NCBI GenBank assembly: GCA_017442265.1
Contig: JAFSAC010000008.1
Location: 1-64,000 of the forward strand
DNA length: 64,000 bases
Source: Clostridia bacterium
GTDB lineage: Bacteria; Bacillota; Clostridia; Oscillospirales; Acutalibacteraceae
Direction: 5' to 3'
In this document: in pieces, positions 24,553-32,864 of the stretch
Layout of the letters: each line of letters starts with the position of its first letter
Position numbering within the stretch: position 1 is the first letter of the stretch
The notes under the pieces: model-generated
The model's input: only the letters and a program-made list of their open reading frames with translations
Databases searched by the model: none
What the model was told of the DNA's origin: nothing
Position numbers and translations under genes: made by a program

Positions 24553-24989
24553 CCTCTAAAACGTATGGGTGTAGTGTGAGAACTTCTTATCATTAACTAA
24601 ACCCATAGAACTAAACTAAGTTTCTACAACAGAAGATAAAGAATATATAGCAGTGATAAAGCCGAAGAAATATCGATGTTGATTGAGAGGATGCAGCGTA
24701 AAAAATGCTTTTTTCTTTTCTGCTGTAAGGGTAAAAGCAGAGATTTTGTATGTGCGAAAAAAAGCAGGAGAAAGGAGCAACCCCTATTGTTCGGGGATGC
24801 TCCGATCAGGACGGACGGCAATGCCGACCGTTAGGGCGTTTGCGGGATTTCGAAACGATTTTTGCAGGGTTGCAACCACGACGGTTGCTTGCCTGTTTTT
24901 TGCTTGTTTACGACCGCGTAGTCCCCTCAAATGCCGAATGTTACGGCATTTTGACAGGGGTTGCTGATTATTAAATGAAAGGAAAAACA
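24553..24989 (+). other. structured non-coding region, oriT-like
   Basis: No supportable gene. The second half is rich in palindromes: GGAGCA/TGCTCC with CCCC/GGGG (24774-24803), GCAACC/GGTTGC (24872-24888), and a larger hairpin CCCCT + AATGCCG / CGGCATT + AGGGG (24923-24960). GC is higher than the surrounding element. From memory this resembles the DNA before mobilisation genes of gut Firmicute integrative elements, so a relict transfer origin is possible, but no relaxase is encoded here. Confidence 0.4.
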
Positions 24990-25232
24990 ATGAATAATAA
25001 AATTAAAGAAATTTGTATACCGGTGAAGAAAGAATATGATTTTAAGGTTGCCAAAGCAATCCGCCGCCGACAGAGAATAAAAATTGATGATGGTAAACTG
25101 ATTACCGAAACAGGATATACCGTTGGCGGTATGAGGTATAAGGTTAATTCTATTTTTGATATAGTGAACTCTCCGAAAAGTGAAGAAACATTAAAAAATC
25201 TAATGGCAAAAGAAATAAATAATGTTTCATAA
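24990..25232 (+). CDS. small basic protein upstream of the recombinase
   Basis: Predicted 80 aa. ATG 24990 has AAAGGA 6 bases upstream; an earlier in-frame ATG lies on that site. A hydrophilic, basic protein (KKEYDFKVAKAIRRRQRIKIDDGK) with a C-terminal NSIFDIVNSPKSEETLKNLM segment. Small genes of this kind are usual beside serine recombinases of integrative elements. I do not assign a family; an excision or regulatory role is possible. Downstream (25233-25338) I see only imperfect inverted repeats. Confidence 0.65.
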   Translation: MNNKIKEICIPVKKEYDFKVAKAIRRRQRIKIDDGKLITETGYTVGGMRYKVNSIFDIVNSPKSEETLKNLMAKEINNVS

Positions 25233-25338
25233 TAGCTGGACTTTGAGACCGCTTGGGAGTATTGTGTTGATGCAGAAATATTAAACTGCACAAATGCACT
25301 CTCAATCGGTTTGACACTTGAAAGGAGATTATGAATTT

Positions 25339-26979
25339 ATGTCAAACCAAACAGAAAAAAGAATAACTGCGTTATACTGCAGACTCTCTCAGGAAGATGA
25401 GAAAAAGGGCGATAGCGATAGTATCGTCAACCAAAAAGAAATGCTTCAAAGATATGCCAAACAAAACGGATTTACCAACACGCAAGTTTTTGTGGACGAC
25501 GGATACTCAGGTGTAAGTTTTAACCGCCCCGGCTTTCAAAGTTTACTTGAACTAATGGAGAACGGAAAGGTTGAAACGCTTATTACTAAAGACCTGTCCC
25601 GTCTCGGTAGAAACTATCTTGAGGTAGGTCAGTATACCGAAATAATGTTTCCAAGATGGAACGTTCGGTATATTGCCGTTAACGACAATTACGATTCACT
25701 TTACACCGAAGGCAACGAACTTGCTCCCTTCAAAAATTTATTCAACGAATGGTATGCAAGAGATACAAGTAAGAAAATCCGTGCGGTACTAAAAGCAAAA
25801 GCGGAACGCGGCGAACGCATTGGAACGTCAATTCCTTACGGATACAAACGTGATCCGGAACACAAAGGTAGACTGCTTGTCAATGAAGAAACTGCGCCTA
25901 TCGTCCGAAGAATATTTGAACTGTGTGCGCAAGGTATGGGGCCAAAGAATATCGGCAACGTGTTACGAGATGAAAAGATTTTTAAACCAACTTTCTACCG
26001 ATATCAATCAGATGGTTACTACGGAACGATCACTGACACTGACGTGCCTTACGGTTGGTCATCACAAACGATATCTAAGATACTCGGAAATGAAATTTAT
26101 CTTGGTCATACCATTAACTGCAAAACTCGTGTGGTGTCTTTCAAAGATAAGCGTACAGTTGAAGTTCCCAAGAACGAACAGTACCGTTTTGAAAATACCC
26201 ACGAAGCAATCATTGATCAGGAAACCTGGGATGCAGTTCAAAAGGTTCGTCAAGGCAAACGCCGCCGCAATAGTATGGGTGAGATTGATAAGTACAGTGG
26301 ATTATTATACTGCGCTGACTGTGGCTCAAAGTTATACTTTGTGCGAGGAAAATCGATCACGCCTGATGCTTACAACTTCATCTGCAGTCGGTATCGCAAA
26401 CATGTTGGTGAACAATTATGCTCCGCTCACCGTATTCGTGAAATGGCTTTGGATGAAATCGTTCTTGAAGAGATACGCTGTATAACCTACTATGCGAGAA
26501 CCAAAACCAAAGAGTTTGTTCAGGTCATAAACAACAAAAGTTCCTCTGAAAACAAGAGAGAGCTTACGGCAAAAACGATTGAACTCAGTAGAAAAGAAAA
26601 TCGTAATGATGATCTGAACGCATTATTCAAAAGACTGTATGAGGATAATGTTCTCGGCAAGGTTACCAACGAACAATTTCGTATGTTGTCTGAAGGATAT
26701 AATGCAGAGCAAAAAGAAATTGCAGAACAGATACCTGTCCTGCAAAAACAAATTGAAGAATTAAAAGCGGCAACTGTAAATATAGAAAAGTTCATTGCAA
26801 TAGCAAATAAGTATACCGATTTGCAAGAGCTCACCGCAGAGGTGTTACGCACCTTCGTAGCGAAGATTGTTATTCACGAACGTACAACCAAGTGGGCAAA
26901 AACATCTGAGCAGCAAATCGATATCTACTTCCGCTATATCGGTTACCTTGAAGAAACAAATACGAAACAAGCCGTATAA
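25339..26979 (+). CDS. large serine recombinase (TndX/TnpX-like)
   Basis: Predicted 546 aa. ATG 25339, about 10 bases after GGAG. N-terminal resolvase domain with the nucleophile Ser in YCRLSQEDE and KDLSRLGRNY; recombinase domain (YGYKRDPE, then SQTISKILGNEIYLGHTI); zinc-ribbon CADCGSKLYF ... FICSRYRKH ... CSAHRI; a long coiled-coil (about 400-510). Such enzymes excise and integrate elements by 2-base staggered cuts, without extensive homology. It sits next to the right end, transcribed outward, as in Tn4451/Tn5397-type elements. All catalytic parts look intact. Confidence 0.95.
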   Translation: MSNQTEKRITALYCRLSQEDEKKGDSDSIVNQKEMLQRYAKQNGFTNTQVFVDDGYSGVSFNRPGFQSLLELMENGKVETLITKDLSRLGRNYLEVGQYTEIMFPRWNVRYIAVNDNYDSLYTEGNELAPFKNLFNEWYARDTSKKIRAVLKAKAERGERIGTSIPYGYKRDPEHKGRLLVNEETAPIVRRIFELCAQGMGPKNIGNVLRDEKIFKPTFYRYQSDGYYGTITDTDVPYGWSSQTISKILGNEIYLGHTINCKTRVVSFKDKRTVEVPKNEQYRFENTHEAIIDQETWDAVQKVRQGKRRRNSMGEIDKYSGLLYCADCGSKLYFVRGKSITPDAYNFICSRYRKHVGEQLCSAHRIREMALDEIVLEEIRCITYYARTKTKEFVQVINNKSSSENKRELTAKTIELSRKENRNDDLNALFKRLYEDNVLGKVTNEQFRMLSEGYNAEQKEIAEQIPVLQKQIEELKAATVNIEKFIAIANKYTDLQELTAEVLRTFVAKIVIHERTTKWAKTSEQQIDIYFRYIGYLEETNTKQAV

Positions 26980-26986
26980 AAGGAAA

Positions 26987-27062
26987 GGACGGACAGTCTA
27001 AACTGTCCGTCCAACTCCACGCCACCGCCTTACGCAAAGATATCCTTATAACAACTTGCGTA
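26987..27062 (+). other. right end of the element
   Basis: A perfect 10-bp hairpin GGACGGACAG / CTGTCCGTCC (26987-27012) follows the recombinase stop, without a T-run. Then ATCCTTAT (27042-27049), the inverse of the left-end 8-mer, within a TACGCAA/TTGCGTA (27031/27056) flanked palindrome. These are the likely recombinase half-sites. Confidence 0.6.
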
Positions 27063-27063
27063 T

Positions 27064-27077
27064 GAGGGGGATTTTTT
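27064..27077. terminator. right arm of the split bidirectional terminator
   Basis: GAGGGGGATTTTTT, exactly complementary to the arm at 16517-16530. It lies 45 bases past the end of the convergent ABC permease operon. Confidence 0.8.
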
Positions 27078-27122
27078 TATCTGTGTCTATTCATTCCGTC
27101 TTTACACGCGGCAACGCCTGCT

Positions 27123-28067
27123 TTATCTTTCCTCCCGGAAATACGGCAGTCCTAACGCCTGCGGCGGCTGATTTTTCTTGCTGCGCATACTGGTAACCAC
27201 TAACACCAGAATGGTGACGATATACGGAAGCATCTTAAACAGCTCCTTGCCGGCAAAGCTCACGCCGGTGATATAACTGCTCGCGATGTACAGCGCTCCA
27301 AAGATAATCGAACCAAAAATAGCGAGGTTCGGTTTCCACACGGTGAAGATGACCAGCGCGATCGCCAGCCAGCCAATGGCATCCACGCAATACTCCCAGT
27401 TACCGTTCAGGTAGTCCATAATGAAGGACAGGCCGCCCAGACCGGCGATCCCGCAACCGATACAGGTCGCTCCATACCGATACAGCGACACGTTGATGCC
27501 GGCGGCGTCGGCGGTCGCCGGGTTTTCACCCACCGCCCGCAGATGAAGACCTACCCGGGTCTTATTGAGTACGTAGGTGGTCACGATCGCAATGATCAAC
27601 GCCAGATACACGAAAACACCGTAAGACAGGAACAGTTCTCCAAACCAACCGAGGTCATCCGCAAACGGCAGATGCGCGGTGAAGTATTTGCTGCCCTTGG
27701 TGAAAATGGTGCTGGCTTCGTCGATGATATACTCGGACATACCCACACCAAGGGTGGTGATCGCCAGACCGGTCACGTTCTGATTAGCACGCAAGGTGAC
27801 GGTGAGGAAGCTAAAGAGCAGTCCCATTAACCCGCCGCCAAGCAGGGAGGCGATCAGCGGAATGATCACCGCGAGCACCGGGCTTATCGCCGCACCGACC
27901 GCTTTGAAGTACATATACTCGGCATAACAGCCGCAAGCCGCACCCACACACATAACGCCGGGGATACCCAGGTTTAGGTGTCCGGATTTTTCGGTAATAG
28001 TTTCGCCGGTAGAGCCGAGCAGGAAGGTCATACCCAGTCGGATAGCACTGACAAGAAAGGCCAACAT
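27123..28067 (-). CDS. ABC transporter permease (BMP/nucleoside type, YufQ-like)
   Basis: Predicted 314 aa with about eight membrane segments, of the branched-chain/simple-sugar permease family (BPD_transp_2): FLLGSTGETITEKSGHLNLGIPGVM near the start, ENPATADAAGI in the centre, KPNLAIFGSIIFG toward the end. It pairs with the larger permease whose stop overlaps its ATG. With the ATPase and BMP lipoprotein it should import purine nucleosides or related bases. Last gene of the operon. Confidence 0.9.
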   Translation of the reverse strand: MLAFLVSAIRLGMTFLLGSTGETITEKSGHLNLGIPGVMCVGAACGCYAEYMYFKAVGAAISPVLAVIIPLIASLLGGGLMGLLFSFLTVTLRANQNVTGLAITTLGVGMSEYIIDEASTIFTKGSKYFTAHLPFADDLGWFGELFLSYGVFVYLALIIAIVTTYVLNKTRVGLHLRAVGENPATADAAGINVSLYRYGATCIGCGIAGLGGLSFIMDYLNGNWEYCVDAIGWLAIALVIFTVWKPNLAIFGSIIFGALYIASSYITGVSFAGKELFKMLPYIVTILVLVVTSMRSKKNQPPQALGLPYFREER

Positions 28068-29167
28068 TATGCATTCTCCTTTCTGTTTTTACGGATAACC
28101 ACCCGATACTGTAAGAAAAATTCACAGCCGATGATAAACAGCAGGATGATGCCGGTCACAATGTCCGAAATGGAACTGGAGATACGGAAATCGGTGGACA
28201 CCTGCTGGGCACCTTTCTCCAGGAAAATAACCAGCGCAGAGGTCAAGATCATATACAGCGGATTGAATTTTGCAAGCCAGGATACCATGATCGCGGTAAA
28301 ACCGCGGCCGCCGACCGTGGTGGTGCTAATGGTATGGTTAGTGCCGCCGACCAGCAAAAGACCGGCAATACCGCAGATCGCACCCGACACCAGCATGGTA
28401 CGGATGATCACCTTTTTCACGTTGATGCCGATATAGCGAGCGGTGTTCTCACTTTCGCCGACCACCGAAATTTCGTAGCCCTGTTTACTGTATTTCAGGT
28501 AAATATAAACCACCACGGTAATCAGCGCCACCAGAATGATGTTGAGCAGATACGCCTGCCCGCCGATCACCGGCAAGCCGTACTGATCCATCGGGGACAA
28601 AACGCCCGAGCCGTCCTTGACAAACACCTTGAGAAAATAAGCCACCAGCTGGGTCGCCACGTAGTTCATCATCAGGGTGAACAGGGTTTCATTGGTGTTC
28701 CAATACGCTTTAAACACCGCCGGCAGCAGCGCCCAGATCATACCGGAGAGAATACTCACCACCGTCATCACCGTCAGCAGCAACCACAGCGGCATCTTAT
28801 CCCCCAAAAACATCATGGTCGCCACGCAGGCAAGACCGCTGATAAGCACCTGTCCTTCAGCGCCGATGTTCCAGAATTTCATCTTAAAGGCCGGGGTAAC
28901 GGCGAGCGACACGCATAACAGCATCGCCACCCCCTGCAGCATATTCCATACCCGGCGGGAAGAACCGAACACGCCGTCGATCATCGAACCGTATACCTCG
29001 ATGGGGTTCTTACCGGTCAACAGGGTGATCAACACACCGCATACCAGAAGCGCCGCCACAATGGCAACACCCCGGACCAGCAGTTTATGATACCAGGTCA
29101 GAGAGGCCGGGTCCCGCTTTACGATATGAACAAAGGGGGTACGCTTTTTGGATTCGGTTTTGCTCAT
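28067..29167 (-). CDS. ABC transporter permease (BMP/nucleoside type, YufP-like)
   Basis: Predicted 366 aa. N-terminal cytoplasmic stretch, then about ten hydrophobic segments with the family pattern FWNIGAEGQVLISGLAC and ESENTARYIGINVKK. It is the larger permease of a nucleoside-type ABC importer. Its start overlaps the ATPase gene stop (ATGA) and its stop overlaps the next permease start, so production is coupled. Confidence 0.9.
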   Translation of the reverse strand: MSKTESKKRTPFVHIVKRDPASLTWYHKLLVRGVAIVAALLVCGVLITLLTGKNPIEVYGSMIDGVFGSSRRVWNMLQGVAMLLCVSLAVTPAFKMKFWNIGAEGQVLISGLACVATMMFLGDKMPLWLLLTVMTVVSILSGMIWALLPAVFKAYWNTNETLFTLMMNYVATQLVAYFLKVFVKDGSGVLSPMDQYGLPVIGGQAYLLNIILVALITVVVYIYLKYSKQGYEISVVGESENTARYIGINVKKVIIRTMLVSGAICGIAGLLLVGGTNHTISTTTVGGRGFTAIMVSWLAKFNPLYMILTSALVIFLEKGAQQVSTDFRISSSISDIVTGIILLFIIGCEFFLQYRVVIRKNRKENA

Positions 29168-30711
29168 TGTTCTCCCTCCCCGGCAACGTTTTCGTGGGAT
29201 TTGGTCATCAGAAGACCGATCTCATCCTTTTTCGCGGTGCGGCCGTCCACGGTACCGGTCACCCGACCGGCATTGACCACCAGAATACGGTCACACAGTT
29301 CCATAAGCACGTCCAGGTCCTCGCCTACGAAGATAACCGCAACCCCATTTTCCTTCTGACGGTTCAAGAGATTATAAATGGTGTAAGACGCGTTCACGTC
29401 CAATCCGCGAACCGGGTAAGCCGCCATCAGCACGGTAGGGGCGGCGGCGATCTCACGGCCGACCAACACCTTCTGTACGTTACCGCCGGACAGCTGCCGC
29501 ACCGGAGTGGAAGCACCCGGGGTCACCACCTGCAGATCCTCAATAATGGTCTGCGCCAGATCCCGCGGTTCCTTCCGATGCAGGAAGAAGCCCTGCCCCT
29601 TCTGGTAACTGCGGAGCATCATATTATCCACAATATCCATATTGCCGACCAGACCCATACCGAGGCGATCCTCCGGCACGAAGGACAGCCGGACACCGAG
29701 ATCCCGGATCTGGATCGGGTTTTTATCCCGCAGATCCTCCAGCTTCCCGGTTTTGGGGTCTTGGTACTCAATACTCCCCTCCTGCACCGACTGCAGACCG
29801 GCGATCGCCTCTAACAGCTCCCGCTGACCCGAACCGGCGATGCCGGCAATGCCAAGAATCTCGCCGGAATAGGCGGTAAAGGAAATATCGGTGAGCACCG
29901 GGCGCCCCTCTTCGTTCACGGCAGAGAGGTTAGATACCTTAAGCCGCTCGGTGGGATTTTTCGGTTCACTGCGTTCAATATTCAATTCCACCTTCTGACC
30001 CATCATCATTTCGGTCAGGTCGGCGGCGTTGGTGTCTGCCGTGTTCACCGTGCCGGCATTTTCACCGCGGCGAAGCACCGCGACCCGGTCGGAAATGGAC
30101 AGCACCTCGTGCATCTTATGGGTGATAATGATAATCGACTTTCCGTCCTCCCGCATCCGGCGAAGCACCGCAAACAGCTTTTCGGTCTCCTGCGGAGTGA
30201 GCACGGCGGTCGGCTCGTCCAGAATCAGAATATCCGCGCCCCGATACAACACCTTCAGGATCTCCACCGTCTGCTTTTCGGATACCGACATATCCGCCAC
30301 CCGCTTGTCCGGATCGATAATAAAGCCGTACCGCTGGGTGATCTCAATCACCTTTTTACGGACGTCCGAGAGGCGGAACCGCCCCTCGTCTTCCACCCCG
30401 AGTGCGATGTTTTCGCACGCGGTAAACACGTCCACCAGTTTAAAATGCTGGTGAATCATACCGATTTTATACGCGAAGGCATCCTTCGGCGAGGCAATCA
30501 CCGCCTCCTCGCCGTTCACAAAAATCTGACCGGCATCCGGGAAATAAATGCCCGCCACCATATTCATCAAGGTGGTCTTCCCACTGCCGTTTTCACCCAG
30601 AATCGCCAAGATCTCACCTTTATACACCGTGAGGTCGCAGTTCCGGTTGGCCACCACCCGACCAAAGGTCTTGGTGATCCCACGACATGCTAATGCAATC
30701 GGTTTTTCCAC
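29164..30711 (-). CDS. double ABC ATPase (YufO-like) of the nucleoside importer
   Basis: Predicted 515 aa. GTG 30711 chosen: GGAGGA lies 7 bases upstream, and the longer TTG frame would start on that site. Two ABC domains: the first with GENGSGKTTLMN Walker A and ILDEPTAVLTPQ Walker B; the second with GIAGSGQRELLEAI, LSGGNVQK and AAYPVRGLDV. In the second half the usual GKT Lys is replaced (GSGQRE), as in other sugar/nucleoside-type tandem ATPases. It powers uptake with the two permeases. Confidence 0.92.
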   Translation of the reverse strand: MEKPIALACRGITKTFGRVVANRNCDLTVYKGEILAILGENGSGKTTLMNMVAGIYFPDAGQIFVNGEEAVIASPKDAFAYKIGMIHQHFKLVDVFTACENIALGVEDEGRFRLSDVRKKVIEITQRYGFIIDPDKRVADMSVSEKQTVEILKVLYRGADILILDEPTAVLTPQETEKLFAVLRRMREDGKSIIIITHKMHEVLSISDRVAVLRRGENAGTVNTADTNAADLTEMMMGQKVELNIERSEPKNPTERLKVSNLSAVNEEGRPVLTDISFTAYSGEILGIAGIAGSGQRELLEAIAGLQSVQEGSIEYQDPKTGKLEDLRDKNPIQIRDLGVRLSFVPEDRLGMGLVGNMDIVDNMMLRSYQKGQGFFLHRKEPRDLAQTIIEDLQVVTPGASTPVRQLSGGNVQKVLVGREIAAAPTVLMAAYPVRGLDVNASYTIYNLLNRQKENGVAVIFVGEDLDVLMELCDRILVVNAGRVTGTVDGRTAKKDEIGLLMTKSHENVAGEGEQ

Positions 30712-30801
30712 AATACATTCCTCCAAAACGGATTTCGGTCCGATAAAAGCAAAGGCCCTTTGCCCTTATCGGGCATAAATCCCATTCGCTAAACAAAATC
30801 G

Positions 30802-30834
30802 GGCATAGGCGGAGCCAAGGGCTCCGCCTATGCC
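30802..30834 (-). terminator. strong hairpin between BMP and ATPase genes (attenuator)
   Basis: GGCATAGGCGGAGC / GCTCCGCCTATGCC, 14 bp perfect, 5-base loop; on the minus strand it is followed by CGATTTTG, a weak T-run. It probably lowers transcription into the ABC genes or protects the 3' end of the abundant binding-protein mRNA. Confidence 0.65.
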
Positions 30835-30850
30835 GACATTAGGGTTTCGA

Positions 30851-32059
30851 TTAGAACTTCTCGTTCAGCAGGGTGATGCCGTCGATCCGCAGGTCAAAGT
30901 ACGGAGCAGACTGACTCTTGGACTCTTCGAAGATGCCGTTGACAACCGCATCGCCGGTGACCGCTTTGCCTTCGACGGTGAAGTTCGCGGTGTTGAACAC
31001 CTTCACAGTGCCGTCCTTCAGGCCAGCGATCGCATTTTTGATCGCCTCAACAGTGCCTTCCGCCGCAACCGCTTCGTTGACACCGGTCAGAACGACCGAG
31101 CCCTCGGCGATGCCACCGCACCAGTCGGTGTCGATCTTAGCGCCGGTGTTAACGCACTTCACAATGTAGTTGAAGTACGGAGCCCAGTTGATGCGGGAGG
31201 ACACAATGAAGGTCTCCGGGCAGGACTCATAGGTAGCACCGTTGTAAGAAACGTTCGGAACCTTGGCGGCCTCGCAGGCACCGGGAGCGCCCATCGAGTC
31301 AGCGTGCTGGGAGATCAGTACGCAATCGCGGGCGATCAGCGCTTCCGCGGCGTTCTGCTCTTCGATCGCATCGTACCAGGAACCGGTAAACTGCACGTCC
31401 ATGGTCACGGTCGGGCAAACCGACTTCGCGCCCAGGTAGAAAGAGGAATAACCGGAAATAACCTCAGCATAGGTGAAGGCGCCGACGTAACCCATCTTCG
31501 CCTGCTCGGCAGTGATCTTGCCGTCTTTGATCATTTCGTTGAGCTTCAGACCGGCAGCGATACCGGCGAGGTAACGGCCTTCGTAGATAGAAGCAAACGC
31601 GTTGTGATAGTTCGCAACGTTCTCCAGGTGGGCCTTGTAGCCGGTAGCGTGGCAGAACTGCACCTCGGGGAACTCTTTAGCGGCCTGGAGCATAAAGTCC
31701 TCATGGCCGAAGGAGTTAGCAAAGATAATGTCACAGCCCTGGTCCACCAGGTCGGCGGCCGCTTCGTAGCACTCTTTGCCTTCGGGGATGTTGATCTTGA
31801 TGATGTACTGATCGGTGGTCAGGCCAACCGCTTTGATCATCTCATCGGCCGCATCCAGGAAGTTCTTGTCATAAGTGGACTTCTCGTCGTGCAGGCAGAT
31901 AAAGCCGATCTTGAAGTCGTCTTTGACTTCATAATCCACCACCAGCTCGGTAGCCGGCAGCGGGGACTCGCTCATGGTGTTTTTGTCTTCGGCGCCGCCG
32001 CAAGCAGCCAGGCCGAACACCATCAGAGCAGCCAAGAGTAATGCCAGGATCTTTTTCAT
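30851..32059 (-). CDS. BMP-family substrate-binding lipoprotein
   Basis: Predicted 402 aa. Lipobox GLAACG. Periplasmic-binding fold of the BMP/Med family: FKIGFICLHDEKSTYDKNF, IIFANSFGHEDFM, YLAGIAAGLKLNE, KMGYVGAF. It captures the substrate, probably purine nucleosides or bases, and delivers it to the ABC permeases encoded downstream. The gene follows xpt, which supports a purine substrate. Confidence 0.92.
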   Translation of the reverse strand: MKKILALLLAALMVFGLAACGGAEDKNTMSESPLPATELVVDYEVKDDFKIGFICLHDEKSTYDKNFLDAADEMIKAVGLTTDQYIIKINIPEGKECYEAAADLVDQGCDIIFANSFGHEDFMLQAAKEFPEVQFCHATGYKAHLENVANYHNAFASIYEGRYLAGIAAGLKLNEMIKDGKITAEQAKMGYVGAFTYAEVISGYSSFYLGAKSVCPTVTMDVQFTGSWYDAIEEQNAAEALIARDCVLISQHADSMGAPGACEAAKVPNVSYNGATYESCPETFIVSSRINWAPYFNYIVKCVNTGAKIDTDWCGGIAEGSVVLTGVNEAVAAEGTVEAIKNAIAGLKDGTVKVFNTANFTVEGKAVTGDAVVNGIFEESKSQSAPYFDLRIDGITLLNEKF

Positions 32060-32114
32060 GGTTGTTTTCCTCCCAAATTTTATTTACACCGTCCTCCGAC
32101 GGTTGGATCCTTTA

Positions 32115-32696
32115 TCAGTCGGTCACAAACTCGATCTTGCCGGTCCGGTGATCCATTGAGGCGATGCGGGCGAGCGACTCCACCCGAATACCCTGCTCCC
32201 GGATCAGCCGGCCACCCTGTTGATGCGCCTTTTCAATCACGATACCGGCTCCGACAATGGTCGCCCCGGCCGATCTCGCCAGGGAAGCGAGCCCCAGGAG
32301 AGCACTCCCCTCAGCAAGGAAATCGTCCAAGATGAGCACCTTATCTTCCGGCGACAAAAAGGACTTCGAGACCACCATTTCATATTGTTTCTTGCGGGTG
32401 AAGGAGGTCACCGGTGCCTTGTACACGTCCCCCGCAATGTTCACGCTCATACTCTTTTTCGCAAACACCACCGGCACGTCAAAATACTGCGCGACAATGC
32501 AGGCAATACCGATGCCGGATGCTTCTACCGTCAGGATCTTGTTGATCTCACAGCCGTCAAACCGGCGGCGAAACTCTTTTCCGATCTCCCCGAGGAATTT
32601 CACGTCGATCTGGTGGTTCAGAAAACTGTCCACCTTCAGGACGTCACCCTCAAACACACGACCCTCGGCCAGGATCTTCTCTTTTAATGCCTGCAC
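32115..32696 (-). CDS. xpt: xanthine phosphoribosyltransferase
   Basis: Predicted 193 aa, the usual Xpt length. GTG 32696 chosen, with GGAGAGG about 7 bases upstream. The PRPP-binding loop VLILDDFLAEGSAL is clear; ILTVEASGIGIA and VVFAKKSMSVN are Xpt-typical. It converts xanthine and PRPP to XMP for purine salvage. First gene of the operon with the nucleoside importer. In Bacillus xpt is under a purine riboswitch; here the 170-base leader shows none. Confidence 0.95.
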   Translation of the reverse strand: MQALKEKILAEGRVFEGDVLKVDSFLNHQIDVKFLGEIGKEFRRRFDGCEINKILTVEASGIGIACIVAQYFDVPVVFAKKSMSVNIAGDVYKAPVTSFTRKKQYEMVVSKSFLSPEDKVLILDDFLAEGSALLGLASLARSAGATIVGAGIVIEKAHQQGGRLIREQGIRVESLARIASMDHRTGKIEFVTD

Positions 32697-32742
32697 GGGC
32701 TTCCTCTCCCTCTCGAAAATCGTCGAAAAATAACACACCATT

Positions 32743-32771
32743 ATCATAGCAATTTTTTCTTAAAAATGCAA
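32743..32771 (-). promoter_or_regulatory. promoter of the xpt-BMP-ABC operon
   Basis: Minus strand: TTGCAT (32766-32771), 17-base spacer, TATGAT (32743-32748) with extended TG. The transcript start would be near 32736, giving only about 40 bases of leader. Confidence 0.75.
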
Positions 32772-32828
32772 CAAATATTTGCAAAAAATCTTGTGTTTTG
32801 CCCCACTTTTTTTCATCCGTAAAAAGAT

Positions 32829-32856
32829 CGGGCGATGCACTTTTACGCATCGCCCG
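32829..32856 (-). terminator. terminator after ldh
   Basis: CGGGCGATGC / GCATCGCCCG, 10 bp perfect, 8-base loop; on the minus strand followed by ATCTTTTTAC. It separates ldh from the xpt promoter. Confidence 0.85.
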
Positions 32857-32864
32857 AACCACTT

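Larger units (their letters stand above)
16534..27062. mobile_element. serine-recombinase integrative element inserted in a terminator loop
   Basis: About 10.5 kb, much more AT-rich than the flanks. The ends are inferred from the split terminator. Left end GGATA (16531-16535) and right end GTATG (27060-27064) share TA or AT as a possible 2-base core. An inverted 8-mer, ATAAGGAT (16547-16554) and ATCCTTAT (27042-27049), lies 11 bases inside the TA at both ends. Contents: RNA candidate, ECF sigma with surface domain, lipoproteins, a membrane protein, a DUF6809/CAP operon, iteron-like repeats, a winged-helix protein and a large serine recombinase at the right end. No relaxase, coupling protein or secretion genes are present, so it is non-conjugative or decayed. 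Confidence 0.75.

Noticed and set aside
24683-24967. 94-codon frame with many Arg and Cys residues
   Set aside because: No ribosome site, unusual composition, and it overlaps strong palindromes; non-coding is more likely.
30830-32041. 403-codon plus-strand frame over the BMP lipoprotein gene
   Set aside because: Exactly antisense to a well-supported gene; no family motif and no ribosome site.
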